Part shown: piece after piece, positions 1 through 9,251 of the stretch | Position numbering within the stretch: position 1 is the first letter of the stretch | Layout: each line of letters begins with the position of its first letter | Source of the DNA: Mycobacterium sp. UM_WGJ | GTDB taxonomy: Bacteria; Actinomycetota; Actinomycetes; Mycobacteriales; Mycobacteriaceae | Assembly (NCBI RefSeq): GCF_000455125.1 | Contig: NZ_AUWR01000040.1 | Coordinates: 44,556 to 108,555 of the forward strand | Length of the DNA stretch: 64,000 nt | Direction of reading: 5' to 3' | Made by a program: the position numbers and the translations under genes | The notes under the pieces: generated by a model | Databases searched by the model: none | What the model was told of the DNA's origin: nothing | What the model saw: only the letters and a program-made list of their open reading frames with translations

Positions 1-70
1 AGCCGTTGGTGAAGTCGAAAGCCAGGGCGGTGATCACGACCGTGATCAACAGGAACAGCTCCAAGGTCAC
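1..70 (-). CDS. Second PiT-family phosphate transporter, N-terminal end only
   Basis: The first 70 bases, read on the minus strand from a GTG at 70, encode a peptide starting MTLELFLLITVVITALAFDF and then TNG, nearly identical to the first residues of the pitA product encoded at 407-1684 (MSLDLFLLIIVVITALAFDF, TNG). The gene therefore runs off the left edge. PiT proteins are low-affinity phosphate (metal-phosphate) symporters of the inner membrane. It lies 43 bp downstream of the small membrane gene at 114-410 on the same strand, so it may be the last gene of a pitA operon. Only about 23 codons are visible, but their match to the paralogue is clear. Confidence 0.8.
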   Translation of the reverse strand, partial: MTLELFLLITVVITALAFDFTNG

Positions 71-113
71 CGTGCGGATTTTTGCAGTCGCACGCCTGGC
101 TTGTCGAACCGGG

Positions 114-410
114 TCAGGGGCGCTTGGCCCCGAGCAAGTACCAGCCCAGGTGGTGACCGAGGAAGTCGCGGGCGATGAAGAGCACGCCGAGGACCGCCAC
201 GGCCAGCACCAGCAGGAAGATCGCCCAGCTCACGGCGAGCAGCAATGGTCGGCGCTCGCTCGCGGCACCGCCGGGGACCGCGGAGACACCGCTGCTACCG
301 GCCACGTTGACTCGGACCCCTACCGCGAACAGCGCCGGCAACAACCCACCCACCAGCAGCCCGAAAACCAGGATCTTGCACGTTGCTGCGAGGTTGAACC
401 ACTGGCTCAT
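114..410 (-). CDS. Small membrane protein downstream of pitA (Rv0544c-like)
   Basis: A 98-residue protein with two strong hydrophobic segments, about residues 10-35 and 57-82, separated by a short polar loop rich in Gly/Ser/Arg. Its ATG overlaps the pitA stop codon in an ATGA arrangement, indicating translational coupling. A gene of similar size follows pitA in M. tuberculosis (Rv0544c, annotated only as a membrane protein). No catalytic motif is visible. A role accessory to phosphate transport is inferred only from position. Confidence 0.75.
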   Translation of the reverse strand: MSQWFNLAATCKILVFGLLVGGLLPALFAVGVRVNVAGSSGVSAVPGGAASERRPLLLAVSWAIFLLVLAVAVLGVLFIARDFLGHHLGWYLLGAKRP

Positions 411-1684
411 GATCGGATGACCTCACGCGAGTTGGGGCCGTCAGTGTCGACGAGGGTCAACTTGGCGCCGTCATGGCCGGTCCCGAAGGCCGATCGGAGG
501 GCGTTCTCGACTTCGCGGCCCGCTTCGTCGGGTTGCACGCCGGGTGCGTCGAGACCGCCGGTGAGGGTGCCGTCCCAGTCGGCGTTGACGTTGTTGTGGT
601 CGATGCGGGCCCGGCGTGACCGCAGCCAGATCGCCAGGACCGTGGTGATCAGCAGCACCACACCGATGGTGATGCCGGGGTAGCCGCCGATCCCGTGGAC
701 CAGGCCGTATGCGCCCGAACCGACCCCACCGGCCATCGGCAGCGTCACCAGCCAAGCGGCCACCATCCGTCCGGCGACACTCCAGCGCACCTGCGCGCCC
801 GGCTTGCCGACGCCGCTGCCCAGCACCGACCCGGTGGCGACCTGGGTGGTCGACAGTGAGTAACCGAAGTGGCTGGAGAGGAGGATGACCGCGGCTGCGG
901 AGGACTCGGCGGCCATGCCCTGCGGCGACTTGATTTCGACGAGGCCCTTGCCCAGGGTGCGGATGATCCGCCAGCCGCCGGTGTAGGTGCCGGCCGCCAT
1001 GGCCAGCGCGCAGCTGACGATCACCCAAAGGGGCGGCAGTGTGGCCGAGGTGCTCACCGCGCCGTAGGACATCAGCGCGAGGAAGATCACCCCCATGGTC
1101 TTCTGAGCGTCGTTGGTGCCGTGGGCCAGCGACACCAGCGCGGCCGAGCCGATCTGGCCGTGCCGGAACACCTTCTCCGACCGCTTCTCGTCGACGCCCC
1201 GGGTGATGCGGTAGACCAGCCAGGTGCCGACCGAGGCGATGACGGTGGCGATCACGGTGGCCAGGATCGCGGGGACCAGCACCTTGGAGACCACCCCTTG
1301 CCAGATCACCCCGTGCCCGCCGACCGCTGCGATCATCGCTCCGACAATGCCCCCGATCAGGGCGTGTGAAGAGCTCGACGGGATTCCGAGCAGCCAGGTC
1401 AGCAGGTTCCACACGATGCCGCCGACCAGGCCGGCGAAGACGATCTCGAGGGTGACCAGGTGAGCATCGACCAGGCCTTTGGCGATCGTTGCGGCCACGG
1501 CGGTCGACAGGAAGGCGCCGATCAGGTTCAGGCACGCCGACAGCGTGACCGCTGCTTTGGGCTTGAGCGCTCCGCTGGCGATCGAGGTGGCCATCGCGTT
1601 GCCGGTGTCATGGAATCCGTTGGTGAAGTCGAAGGCCAAAGCCGTGATCACCACGATGATCAAAAGGAACAGATCAAGGCTCAC
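407..1684 (-). CDS. pitA: PiT-family inorganic phosphate transporter
   Basis: A 425-residue integral membrane protein. The PHO4/PiT signature appears near the N-terminus (FDFTNGFHDTGNAMATSIAS), and a second copy of the family repeat is seen as SLAHGTNDAQKTMGVI around residue 190. A third typical motif (ATGSVLGSGVGKPGAQVRW) lies around residue 283. The protein is expected to move phosphate, probably as a metal complex, across the cytoplasmic membrane using the proton gradient. The C-terminal ~60 residues are polar and probably cytoplasmic. It is followed by an overlapping small membrane gene and then by a second PiT gene. The start at GTG/ATG-equivalent position 1684 (reading MSLDLF) agrees with the paralogue. 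Confidence 0.93.
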   Translation of the reverse strand: MSLDLFLLIIVVITALAFDFTNGFHDTGNAMATSIASGALKPKAAVTLSACLNLIGAFLSTAVAATIAKGLVDAHLVTLEIVFAGLVGGIVWNLLTWLLGIPSSSSHALIGGIVGAMIAAVGGHGVIWQGVVSKVLVPAILATVIATVIASVGTWLVYRITRGVDEKRSEKVFRHGQIGSAALVSLAHGTNDAQKTMGVIFLALMSYGAVSTSATLPPLWVIVSCALAMAAGTYTGGWRIIRTLGKGLVEIKSPQGMAAESSAAAVILLSSHFGYSLSTTQVATGSVLGSGVGKPGAQVRWSVAGRMVAAWLVTLPMAGGVGSGAYGLVHGIGGYPGITIGVVLLITTVLAIWLRSRRARIDHNNVNADWDGTLTGGLDAPGVQPDEAGREVENALRSAFGTGHDGAKLTLVDTDGPNSREVIRS

Positions 1685-1797
1685 GAGAGCATCACGGCAC
1701 TGATTCTGCGGCCTCGATGGGGCCGTTGTCTAACCATGGCCCCCGCGAAACGCCGGTGTATGTCGAGACGTATCGCATTGTTTCCCCGTCGTTAACC

Positions 1798-2202
1798 TCA
1801 AGGCTTGCGGGGGCTGTCCTGGCGGGTATCCCGGCGCAGCGGATGGTCTTCGGGAATCTCCACGAAGATCAACGTCAGGCCGTCGGGATCGGTGACGTGC
1901 ATCTCACGCAGCCCCCACGGTTCCCGCAGCGCTTCCCGGGTGATGGGGACCCCGCGGCTCTGCAGTTCGGCTTGGGTCGCGGCGACGTCGCGGACCTGCA
2001 GCCACAGCGCCCCGGGGAAGTGCGCGCCGGACTGGTCGGGGTTACCGTGCCCGGCGAGTTCGATCAGCGACTGGCCGGCGTAAAAGACCATTCCGGCGCC
2101 GTAGTCGCGGGCGATCGCCAATCCGATCTCGTCGCGGTAGAACCGCAGTGAGCGTTGATAGTCGGTGGGCCGGAGCAACACCCGGCTGGCCAGAATCTCC
2201 AT
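1798..2202 (-). CDS. Glyoxalase/bleomycin-resistance (VOC) family protein
   Basis: A 134-residue single-domain vicinal-oxygen-chelate protein. It shows the pattern of the fold: an N-terminal strand with RPTDYQRSLRFYRDEIGL, a central GALWLQVRDV strand, and a C-terminal HVTDPDGLTLIFVE segment carrying the usual metal-ligand glutamate. The start ATG at 2202 shares one base with the stop of the upstream SDR gene (TGATG), so the two are translationally coupled. M. tuberculosis has the same pair (Rv0546c-Rv0547c). The substrate is unknown; the family includes lyases, dioxygenases and binding proteins. A much longer frame exists upstream, but it only mirrors the SDR gene. Confidence 0.85.
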   Translation of the reverse strand: MEILASRVLLRPTDYQRSLRFYRDEIGLAIARDYGAGMVFYAGQSLIELAGHGNPDQSGAHFPGALWLQVRDVAATQAELQSRGVPITREALREPWGLREMHVTDPDGLTLIFVEIPEDHPLRRDTRQDSPRKP

Positions 2203-3086
2203 CAGTCTTCGACCGGCTCGATCCGGTTCCGCTTGACCAGGGCGGTGGCCCAGCCCGCGTTGAGGTTGTCCAGAGCGCGGAACGCCAGCGCCAGCCGCGG
2301 CGCGATGCGGATCGGGCGATATCTGGCCGCGTCGATCATCCACGCGCCGGCCTCCTGCGCGGTGAGCCCCGGCTTGCCCTGGAACGCCGCGGTGGGCGCG
2401 ATCATCGGGGTCTTCACCAGCGGGTAGTACAGCGTGGTGGACTGCACGCCGTCGCGGGCCCACTCGCTGTCGATGACCCGGCTCACGGCACTCAGCGCGG
2501 ACTTGGAGCCGTTGTAGACGCCGAACAGCGGCGAGGAGTCGGTGAACACGCCCCAGGTGGCGACGTTGATGATGTGGCCGTCGCCGCGCTCGCGCATGGC
2601 GGGGGCGAACCCGCGAATCAGCCGCAGGGGCGAGTAGTAGTTGAGCTGCATGGTCCGCTCGACGTCGTGCCAGCGGTCGAGCGATTCGGCCAGCGGTCGG
2701 CGGATCGACCGGCCGGCGTTGTTGACCAGGATGTCCACTCCGCCGAACTGTTCGTCGACGTCCTTGACCAGGGCATCGATCGCGGTCAGGTCCGACAGGT
2801 CGCACGCGATCGCGTGCGCGGTGCCACCGGCGGCGGTGATCCGCTGAACCAGTGCGTCGAGGTTCTCCTGGCGGCGGGCCACCGCGATCACGGTGGCGCC
2901 CGCTGCTCCGAACTGTTCGGCGCCGGCCTCGCCGATACCCGAGGATGCGCCGGTCACCAGCACCCGCTTGCCGGCGAGGTCGACGGGCTTGGCGCCGGGC
3001 CGGTGCATCAGCTGCGCGGCGACCGGGGGGCGCATGGTCGCGAGCGTGATCTGGTCGGACAGTCGGCGCAGCGGGCTTCGGCTCAT
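2202..3086 (-). CDS. Short-chain dehydrogenase/reductase
   Basis: A 294-residue SDR. The nucleotide-binding motif is TGASSGIGEAG near residue 45, followed by NNAG around 127 and the catalytic YNGSK (YxxxK) around 190, with an upstream Ser in a typical position. The N-terminal ~35 residues precede the Rossmann fold. It is expected to be a cytoplasmic NAD(P)-dependent oxidoreductase of unknown substrate. It is coupled by a one-base overlap to the glyoxalase gene and lies 103 bp downstream of menB on the same strand, matching the Rv0546c-Rv0547c-menB order of M. tuberculosis. Confidence 0.88.
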   Translation of the reverse strand: MSRSPLRRLSDQITLATMRPPVAAQLMHRPGAKPVDLAGKRVLVTGASSGIGEAGAEQFGAAGATVIAVARRQENLDALVQRITAAGGTAHAIACDLSDLTAIDALVKDVDEQFGGVDILVNNAGRSIRRPLAESLDRWHDVERTMQLNYYSPLRLIRGFAPAMRERGDGHIINVATWGVFTDSSPLFGVYNGSKSALSAVSRVIDSEWARDGVQSTTLYYPLVKTPMIAPTAAFQGKPGLTAQEAGAWMIDAARYRPIRIAPRLALAFRALDNLNAGWATALVKRNRIEPVED

Positions 3087-3189
3087 GGTTAGCCAGTCTA
3101 TGCGGGGGTTCTTTGCGTGCCGAGGCTGTAGTTACCGTCGGCGCCACTCGCACTTCTTCGCGCCAACCGCAGGCTCGAGGCGGTGGCGT

Positions 3190-4092
3190 CTAGAAGTAGC
3201 GGGGGAACCTGCTCCAGTCCGGATCGCGCTTCTCCAGGAAGGAATCCCGGCCCTCGACGGCCTCATCGGTCATGTAGGCCAGCCGGGTGGCTTCGCCGGC
3301 GAACAACTGCTGGCCCACCAGCCCATCGTCGAGCAGATTGAAGGCGAACTTCAACATGCGTTGGGCCTGAGGCGATTTGCCGTTGATCTCCTTGGCCCAC
3401 TGCACGCCGGTGGCTTCCAGCTCGGCATGGTCGACGACCTCGTTGACCGCGCCCATCTGGTGCATCTGCTCGGCGGTGTAGGTGCGGCCCAGGAAGAAGA
3501 TCTCGCGGGCGAACTTCTGGCCCACCTGCCGGGCCAGATAGGCGCTGCCGTACCCGCCGTCGAAGCTGCCCACGTCGGCGTCGGTCTGCTTGAACCTGGC
3601 GTGCTCGCGGCTGGCCAGGGTCAGGTCGCACACCACGTGCAGGCTGTGTCCGCCGCCGGCCGCCCAGCCGTTGACCAGGCAGATCACCGGTTTGGGCATG
3701 AACCGGATCAGCCGCTGCACCTCCAGGATGTGCAGCCGTCCGGCGCGGGCGACGTCGACGGTGTCGGCGGTTTCCCCGGAGGCGTACTGGTAGCCGCTGC
3801 GGCCGCGGATGCGCTGATCCCCGCCGGAGCAGAACGCCCAGCCGCCGTCCTTGGGCGCCGGCCCGTTACCGGTCAGCAGCACCACCCCGACGTCGGGAGA
3901 CATCCGGGCATGGTCCAGCGCCTGGTACAGCTCGTCGACGGTGTGCGGCCGAAACGCGTTGCGCACCTCGGGACGGTTGAACGCCACCCGCACCGTCGCG
4001 TCGGTGACGTGGCGGTGATAGGTGATGTCGGTCAGGTCGGCGAAGCCGTCGACGGTGCGCCAGATGCTCTCGTCAAAGGGGTTGCTGCTCAC
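3190..4092 (-). CDS. menB: 1,4-dihydroxy-2-naphthoyl-CoA synthase
   Basis: A 300-residue crotonase-fold enzyme. It cyclises o-succinylbenzoyl-CoA to DHNA-CoA in menaquinone synthesis. Family hallmarks are present: CSGGDQRIRGRSGYQ (oxyanion-hole loop, about residue 87), GGGHSLHVVCDLTLASR (second oxyanion-hole strand), and DVGSFDGGYGSAYLARQVGQ carrying the conserved Asp/Gly loop. The C-terminal WSRFPRYF is typical of MenB. The gene runs opposite to the menC and menD genes further along, with 110 bp between its start and the next plus-strand gene. Confidence 0.95.
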   Translation of the reverse strand: MSSNPFDESIWRTVDGFADLTDITYHRHVTDATVRVAFNRPEVRNAFRPHTVDELYQALDHARMSPDVGVVLLTGNGPAPKDGGWAFCSGGDQRIRGRSGYQYASGETADTVDVARAGRLHILEVQRLIRFMPKPVICLVNGWAAGGGHSLHVVCDLTLASREHARFKQTDADVGSFDGGYGSAYLARQVGQKFAREIFFLGRTYTAEQMHQMGAVNEVVDHAELEATGVQWAKEINGKSPQAQRMLKFAFNLLDDGLVGQQLFAGEATRLAYMTDEAVEGRDSFLEKRDPDWSRFPRYF

Positions 4093-4152
4093 GCTTGCGA
4101 CCGTACCGGGGCGGCGGCCTCAGGTTGCCCGTGACGCCGGTGTCGGCATCGA

Positions 4153-4171
4153 AGAGGCGAAGCTGGGACCG
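4153..4171. repeat. 19-bp copy of a dispersed repeat also present in the DsbA-like gene
   Basis: The 19 bases AGAGGCGAAGCTGGGACCG occur here, between menB and the amidohydrolase gene. The same 19 bases occur, in reverse complement, inside the 57-bp tandem repeat at 10384-10440. This suggests one short mobile or amplified sequence motif present at several genomic places. Confidence 0.5.
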
Positions 4172-4202
4172 CCGCTTGACCGAGCTGTCTACGGTGGAGG
4201 CG

Positions 4203-5033
4203 ATGACCATCGACGTGTGGATGCAGCACCCGACCCGGCGGTTCCTCGACCACGACATGCTGGCGTCGCTGCGACGCTGGACCGGCGGGGCTATGCCCGA
4301 CGAAGAGATCCCCATCGAGGCCACCGTGTCGGCGATGGACGCCGCGGGTGTGGATTTCGGGCTGCTCAGTGCCTGGCGCGGACCCAACGGCATGGACCTG
4401 GTCTCCAATGACGAAGTCGCGGGATGGGTCGCAGCGCACCCGAATCGGTTCGCTGGATTGGCCACGGTCGACCTGGACCGCCCGATGGAGGCCGTCCGCG
4501 AACTGCGGCGCCGGGTTCGCGACGACGGATTCGTCGGCCTGCGTGTGGTGCCGTGGCTGTGGAACGCGCCTCCCACCGATCGGCGCTACTACCCGCTGTA
4601 CGTCGAGTGCGTGGAACTCGGCGTGCCGTTCTGCACCCAGGTTGGGCATACCGGCCCGCTGCGACCGTCGGAAACCGGGCGCCCGATTCCCTACATCGAC
4701 CAAGTGGCACTGGACTTTCCTGAGCTGGCAATCGTGTGCGGACACGTCGGCTATCCGTGGACCGAGGAGATGGTCGCGGTGGCCCGCAAGCACGAGAACG
4801 TCTACATCGACACCTCCGCCTACACCACCAAGCGGCTCCCGGACGAGTTGATCCGTTTCATGCGAACCCGCACCGGGCAGCGAAAGGTGTTGTTCGGCAC
4901 CAACTATCCGATGATCATGCACGGCCATGCACTCGACGGGCTCGACGATCTCGGGCTCGATGATCAGGCGCGCGCGGATTACCTGCACGAGAATGCCGAG
5001 CGGGTGTTCAAGTTGGGGGGCGAGAGCGCATGA
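4203..5033 (+). CDS. Amidohydrolase-2 family protein (TIM-barrel metal hydrolase)
   Basis: A 276-residue protein of the amidohydrolase-related family (PF04909 type, including decarboxylases and lactonases). The visible motifs are an N-terminal MTIDVWMQHP, a central VCGHVGYPWTEEM with a conserved His, and a C-terminal VLFGTNYPMI where the family usually has a metal-binding Asp; here the position reads Asn-Tyr. Most relatives begin at the D-x-W strand, so the ATG at 4203 is chosen over an in-frame start 108 bp upstream. Its stop overlaps the menC start (ATGA), so it is co-translated with menC. The substrate is unknown. Confidence 0.8.
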   Translation: MTIDVWMQHPTRRFLDHDMLASLRRWTGGAMPDEEIPIEATVSAMDAAGVDFGLLSAWRGPNGMDLVSNDEVAGWVAAHPNRFAGLATVDLDRPMEAVRELRRRVRDDGFVGLRVVPWLWNAPPTDRRYYPLYVECVELGVPFCTQVGHTGPLRPSETGRPIPYIDQVALDFPELAIVCGHVGYPWTEEMVAVARKHENVYIDTSAYTTKRLPDELIRFMRTRTGQRKVLFGTNYPMIMHGHALDGLDDLGLDDQARADYLHENAERVFKLGGESA

Positions 5034-5983
5034 CGCCGCCCCTCGACGACATCCTTGACCGCCTACACGTGGTGGCGCTGCCGATGCGCGTCAAGTTCCG
5101 CGGCATCACGGTGCGCGAAGTGGCCCTGATCGACGGCCCGGAAGGCTGGGGCGAGTTCGGCGCCTTCGCGGAGTACGAACCGCCCGAGGCGGCGCACTGG
5201 CTGGCTGCCGCACTCGAGAGCGCCTATCGCCAACTCCCACAACCGCTCCGCGACCGCATTCCGATCAACGCAACCGTGCCCGCCGTCGACGCCGATCGGG
5301 TCCCCGAGGTGCTGGCGCGGTTCCCCGGCGCCCGCACCGCCAAAGTCAAAGTCGCCGAACCCGGACAGACCCTGGCCGACGATGTCGCCCGCGTCGAAGC
5401 CGTCCGCGCGCTCATCCCCACCGTGCGCGTCGATGCCAACGGCGGTTGGACGCTCGATCAGGCGGTCCAGGCGGCAACGGCATTGGGCGCACTGGAATAT
5501 CTCGAACAACCCTGCGCCACCGTCGCCGAACTCGCGGAGCTGCGCCGTCGCATCGACACCCCGGTGGCCGCCGACGAGAGCATCCGCAAAGCCTCCGACC
5601 CCCTGGCCGTCACGAAAGCCGGCGCCGCCGATATCGCGGTGCTGAAAGTCGCTCCGCTGGGCGGCATTTCAGTACTGTTGACGATCGCTGAGCAGATCGG
5701 CATCCCGGTGGTGATCTCCAGCGCGATCGACTCGGCGGTCGGTATCGCGACCGGCCTGCGGGCAGCGGCCGCGCTGCCGGAGCTGCAGCACGCCTGCGGG
5801 CTGGGCACAGGATCACTGTTCGTCGACGATATCGCCGAGACCACGGCACAAGAAGACGGCTACCTCCCGGTGCGGCCTGTGGTCCCGGACCCCGCCCGTT
5901 TGCACGCCCTGGCTGCTTCGCCGCAGCGGCGCCAGTGGTGGATCGACCGGATCAAGGTCTGCCATCGACTGTTGCCGCGGTGA
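5030..5983 (+). CDS. menC: o-Succinylbenzoate synthase
   Basis: A 317-residue enolase-superfamily enzyme. It dehydrates SHCHC to o-succinylbenzoate, the step before MenE and MenB in menaquinone synthesis. Catalytic features visible are AKVKV (the Lys base pair, about residue 105), VDANGGWT (first metal Asp), YLEQPC (metal Glu), and AADESIRK (metal Asp plus Glu). A later K in AVLKVAPLGG matches the second catalytic Lys. Its ATG overlaps the preceding stop. It is convergent with a lipoprotein-like gene only 4 bp away. Confidence 0.95.
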   Translation: MTPPLDDILDRLHVVALPMRVKFRGITVREVALIDGPEGWGEFGAFAEYEPPEAAHWLAAALESAYRQLPQPLRDRIPINATVPAVDADRVPEVLARFPGARTAKVKVAEPGQTLADDVARVEAVRALIPTVRVDANGGWTLDQAVQAATALGALEYLEQPCATVAELAELRRRIDTPVAADESIRKASDPLAVTKAGAADIAVLKVAPLGGISVLLTIAEQIGIPVVISSAIDSAVGIATGLRAAAALPELQHACGLGTGSLFVDDIAETTAQEDGYLPVRPVVPDPARLHALAASPQRRQWWIDRIKVCHRLLPR

Positions 5984-5987
5984 GCAC

Positions 5988-6716
5988 TCACACGCTGGGC
6001 AGCCGCGCGTCGATCCCGTTGGCGATCGTGACGGCTTCGTCGCTGACATAGAGCTTGCACGCCAGCACGTCGATCGCAACGTTGTTGGTCACCCGCAGGG
6101 CCCGTTGACAGGACCAACCCGCGCTGTCGTCCTGATGCTGGGTCATCCACACCGTTGAGTCGACGTCGGCGACGGTGTCGAACGTCCAAAACGTGTCTGG
6201 GTAGCCGTCCTTGGCGGTCGCGAATGTCCGCTCGCCGCAGGAGCTCCAAGCGCGGGCGGTGGCATCGAAGAAACTGCGTGCCGCATCCCGGGTGGCGAAC
6301 ACCGTGGCGGCCTGAATCACGAAGTGGTCTTGTGCGTTCTCGGTAAGGGTTTGGGTGAGGGTCGCGGTCCAGTCCGCATCGGTATACACCGACTTCTCGA
6401 CGGGCATCCACGCCGCCAGGCAGCCATGGTCAGGGAACTGGCGACCCGAATCGAACATCCGCGTGCGGGAGTCTTTGACCCGCATCCCGCGTGCGCCCAT
6501 GATGTCGCTGACGGTAGTCGCCTTCAGCAGCAGTTCCGGCAGCATCGCAGCCGTCACCGGGCGGGGTCCGTCCTGGTCGGCCGGCACCGCCACGCCGCCG
6601 GTCACCCGGGTGCAGTCGGCCATGAGCGCAGCGGCCAGCGCCAGCGTGCATGCCAACCCGACGCTCCGTATCCGTATCACCGTTCCCCAGCTGCGCAGTT
6701 GCGATCCTGACACCAT
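5988..6716 (-). CDS. Exported PknH-sensor-domain-like protein, putative lipoprotein
   Basis: A 242-residue protein with a hydrophobic signal segment (SVGLACTLALAAALM) followed by ADCTRV, which resembles a lipobox but has Asp before the Cys. The remainder resembles the extracellular PknH_C sensor fold, with paired cysteines (CLAAW, SSCGE, WSCQRA, LACKLY) likely forming disulfides. Relatives include mycobacterial lipoproteins and the sensor part of PknH. An in-frame GTG at 6680 would give a shorter, more usual signal peptide and leave more room for a promoter to the divergent bpoC. It is probably secreted or membrane-anchored; the ligand is unknown. Confidence 0.75.
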   Translation of the reverse strand: MVSGSQLRSWGTVIRIRSVGLACTLALAAALMADCTRVTGGVAVPADQDGPRPVTAAMLPELLLKATTVSDIMGARGMRVKDSRTRMFDSGRQFPDHGCLAAWMPVEKSVYTDADWTATLTQTLTENAQDHFVIQAATVFATRDAARSFFDATARAWSSCGERTFATAKDGYPDTFWTFDTVADVDSTVWMTQHQDDSAGWSCQRALRVTNNVAIDVLACKLYVSDEAVTIANGIDARLPSV

Positions 6717-6721
6717 AAAGC

Positions 6722-7579
6722 GTGGACGGGTCGCGTACCTTCACTCTGGTGACCAACCTCGCCTACGATGACCGTAATCAGGATGGGGAGCCGGTTCTGT
6801 TCATCGCCGGGCGTGGCGGCGCCGGTCGCGGCTGGCACCTGCACCAGGTGCGCGAATTCCAGCTCGCCAGGTACCGTCCGATCACCTTCGACAACCGCGG
6901 CATCGGTGCCACCGAGAACGCCTCGGGGTTCACCACAGAAACCATGGTGGCCGACACGGCCCAGCTCATCGAATCGCTGAACATCGGCCCGGTCCGCATC
7001 GTCGCGGTGTCGATGGGCTCGTTCATCGCTCAGGAATTGATGCTGGCCCGGCCCGAATTGGTGAAATCCGCTGTCCTGATGGCCACCCGTGGCCGCCACG
7101 ACCGCGCCCGGGAGTTCTTTTATCAGGCCGAGGCGAAGCTCGCCGAAGCCGGTGTCGAACTTCCCGCCGAATATGAAGCCAAAGTGCTTCTGCTGGAGAG
7201 CTTTTCGCCGAAAACGCTCAGCGATAACGCCGCGATCAAGGACTGGATCGCGATGTTCACCATGTGGCCGGTCAAAAGCACCCCGGGGTTGCGCTGCCAG
7301 CTCGACGTGGCGCCATTGACCAACCGGCTGCCCGCTTACGCCAACATCACTCAGCCGGTGCTGGTGATCGGTTTCGGCGACGACGTCGTGACCCCGGCAC
7401 ACCTGAGCCGCGAGGTCGCCGACGCGATCCCGGGCGCGCGCTACCTGGAGATTCCCGACGCCGGGCACCTCGGATTCATCGAGAAACCGGACCAGGTCAA
7501 CAAGGCAGCCTTGGAGTTTCTCGCCGAGGTCGACGGCAAGCCCTTCCGGTGGGCGCCGATGCCTCCGGCGCACGACTAA
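6722..7579 (+). CDS. bpoC: Alpha/beta-hydrolase (BpoC-like)
   Basis: An alpha/beta-hydrolase of up to 285 residues. It has the oxyanion strand [13 protein letters not shown], the nucleophile elbow VSMGS (Ser), an acid in GFGDDVVTP, and the His in PDAGHLGF. It is called a non-haem peroxidase in older annotation of the M. tuberculosis counterpart Rv0554, but the triad is that of a serine hydrolase. Its place between menC and menD suggests, without proof, a role near menaquinone synthesis. The GTG at 6749 (reading VTNLAYDD) aligns better with the known N-terminus than the GTG at 6722. Confidence 0.88.
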   Translation: MDGSRTFTLVTNLAYDDRNQDGEPVLFIAGRGGAGRGWHLHQVREFQLARYRPITFDNRGIGATENASGFTTETMVADTAQLIESLNIGPVRIVAVSMGSFIAQELMLARPELVKSAVLMATRGRHDRAREFFYQAEAKLAEAGVELPAEYEAKVLLLESFSPKTLSDNAAIKDWIAMFTMWPVKSTPGLRCQLDVAPLTNRLPAYANITQPVLVIGFGDDVVTPAHLSREVADAIPGARYLEIPDAGHLGFIEKPDQVNKAALEFLAEVDGKPFRWAPMPPAHD

Positions 7580-7589
7580 CCTGGTACCA

Positions 7590-9251
7590 ATGACCAACCC
7601 CTCGACGGCACAGGCCCGCATCGTCGTCGACGAGCTGATCCGCGGCGGTGTCCGCGACGTGGTGCTGTGCCCGGGATCGCGCAATGCGCCGCTGGCCTTC
7701 GCGCTGCACGACGCCGACCGGGCCGGCCGGCTGCGCCTGCATGTCCGTATCGACGAACGCACCGCCGGATACCTGGCGATCGGGCTGGCGGTGAGCGCCG
7801 GAGCCCCCGTCTGTGTGGCGATGACCTCGGGCACCGCGGTAGCCAATCTGGGTCCGGCGGTGGTCGAGGCCAACTACGCGCGGGTGCCGCTGATCGTGCT
7901 GAGCGCCAACCGTCCCTACGAGCTGCTGGGTACCGGCGCCAACCAGACCATGGAGCAGCTCGGCTACTTCGGCACCCAGGTTCGCGCCGCCATCAGCCTG
8001 GGGCTGGCCGAGGACGCCCCCGAGCGGATGGATGCTCTCAACGCCACCTGGCGGTCGGCGGTCTGCCGAGTATTGGTCGCTGCCACCGGATCTCGCACCG
8101 CGAACGCTGGGCCGGTGCAGTTCGACATTCCGCTGCGCGAACCGCTGGTGCCCGATCCCGATTCAGGGACGGGCACGGGCACGGGTCCGCCGGGCCGGCC
8201 GCACGGGCGTCCCTGGACTCTGACCCCGCCGGTCAGTTTCGACCAGCCGCTGGACATCGACCTGTCTGCAGACACCGTGGTGATCGCCGGGCACGGTGCC
8301 GGGCCGCACCCGAATCTCGCGGCACTGCCCACCGTCGCCGAGCCGACGGCCCCGATGCCGGAGAATCCACTGCACCCGCTGGCCCTGCCGCTGTTGCGTC
8401 CGCAGCAGGTGATCATGGCCGGCCGGCCCACCCTGCATCGTCCGGTGTCGGCCCTGCTGGCCGACCCGAGCGTGCCGGTCTATGCGCTGACCACCGGGCC
8501 ACGCTGGCCGGACGTTTCGGGTAACTCGCAGGCCACCGGCACCCGAGCCGTCACCTCCGGCGAACCGGACCCGGCCTGGCTGCGCCGCTGCGCGGAGCTG
8601 AACTCCCAGGCAAACGCCGCGGTGCGCGACCAGCTGGCGGCGCATCCGCTCACCACCGGCCTGCACGTGGCCGCCGCCGTGGCCGACGCGCTGCGTCCCG
8701 GCGATCAGTTGGTGTTGGGCGCCTCGAACCCGGTACGCGACGCCGCCTTGGTTGGGCTGGGTAACGCCACGAGCGCCCGAGGCGTCACCGTGCGATCCAA
8801 TCGCGGGGTCGCCGGTATCGACGGCACGGTGTCCACCGCTGTCGGTGCGGCCCTGGCGCACGAGCAGCAGAACCCCGACGGCCGCACCATCGCGCTAATC
8901 GGGGACCTGACGTTCGTCCACGACAGCTCCGGGCTGCTGATCGGGCCCACCGAGCCGCGGCCACAGGAGCTGACGATCGTGGTCTCCAACGACAACGGCG
9001 GCGGCATCTTCGAGCTGCTCGAGCAAGGAGATCCACGGTTCGCCGACGTCTCGTCGCGAATCTTCGGCACCCCGCACGACGTCGACATCGCCGCGTTGTG
9101 CCACGCCTATCACGTCGAATTTCAGCGGATCGAGGCCGATGCCCTGGCCGGCGCGCTCGCCGAGCCCGCCGGTGGGGTGCGGGTGCTCGAGGTCAAAGCC
9201 GACCGCTCATCGTTGCGGGCACTGCACGCCGCGATCAAGGCCGCATTGTGA
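7590..9251 (+). CDS. menD: SEPHCHC synthase (2-succinyl-5-enolpyruvyl-6-hydroxy-3-cyclohexene-1-carboxylate synthase)
   Basis: A 553-residue thiamin-diphosphate enzyme. It joins isochorismate and 2-oxoglutarate in the first committed step of menaquinone synthesis. The N-terminal domain carries the family stretch [16 protein letters not shown], and the ThDP/Mg motif is [13 protein letters not shown] ending at NDNGGG. The segment [18 protein letters not shown] is also typical of MenD. The gene begins 10 bp after bpoC. Its stop overlaps the GTG of the next gene. Confidence 0.96.
   Translation: MTNPSTAQARIVVDELIRGGVRDVVLCPGSRNAPLAFALHDADRAGRLRLHVRIDERTAGYLAIGLAVSAGAPVCVAMTSGTAVANLGPAVVEANYARVPLIVLSANRPYELLGTGANQTMEQLGYFGTQVRAAISLGLAEDAPERMDALNATWRSAVCRVLVAATGSRTANAGPVQFDIPLREPLVPDPDSGTGTGTGPPGRPHGRPWTLTPPVSFDQPLDIDLSADTVVIAGHGAGPHPNLAALPTVAEPTAPMPENPLHPLALPLLRPQQVIMAGRPTLHRPVSALLADPSVPVYALTTGPRWPDVSGNSQATGTRAVTSGEPDPAWLRRCAELNSQANAAVRDQLAAHPLTTGLHVAAAVADALRPGDQLVLGASNPVRDAALVGLGNATSARGVTVRSNRGVAGIDGTVSTAVGAALAHEQQNPDGRTIALIGDLTFVHDSSGLLIGPTEPRPQELTIVVSNDNGGGIFELLEQGDPRFADVSSRIFGTPHDVDIAALCHAYHVEFQRIEADALAGALAEPAGGVRVLEVKADRSSLRALHAAIKAAL

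Noticed and set aside
1798-3153. A 451-codon minus-strand frame covering both glyoxalase and SDR regions
   Set aside because: Its upstream two thirds is an Arg/Pro-rich mirror of the SDR gene in another frame; only the last 134 codons, from ATG 2202, form a real protein.
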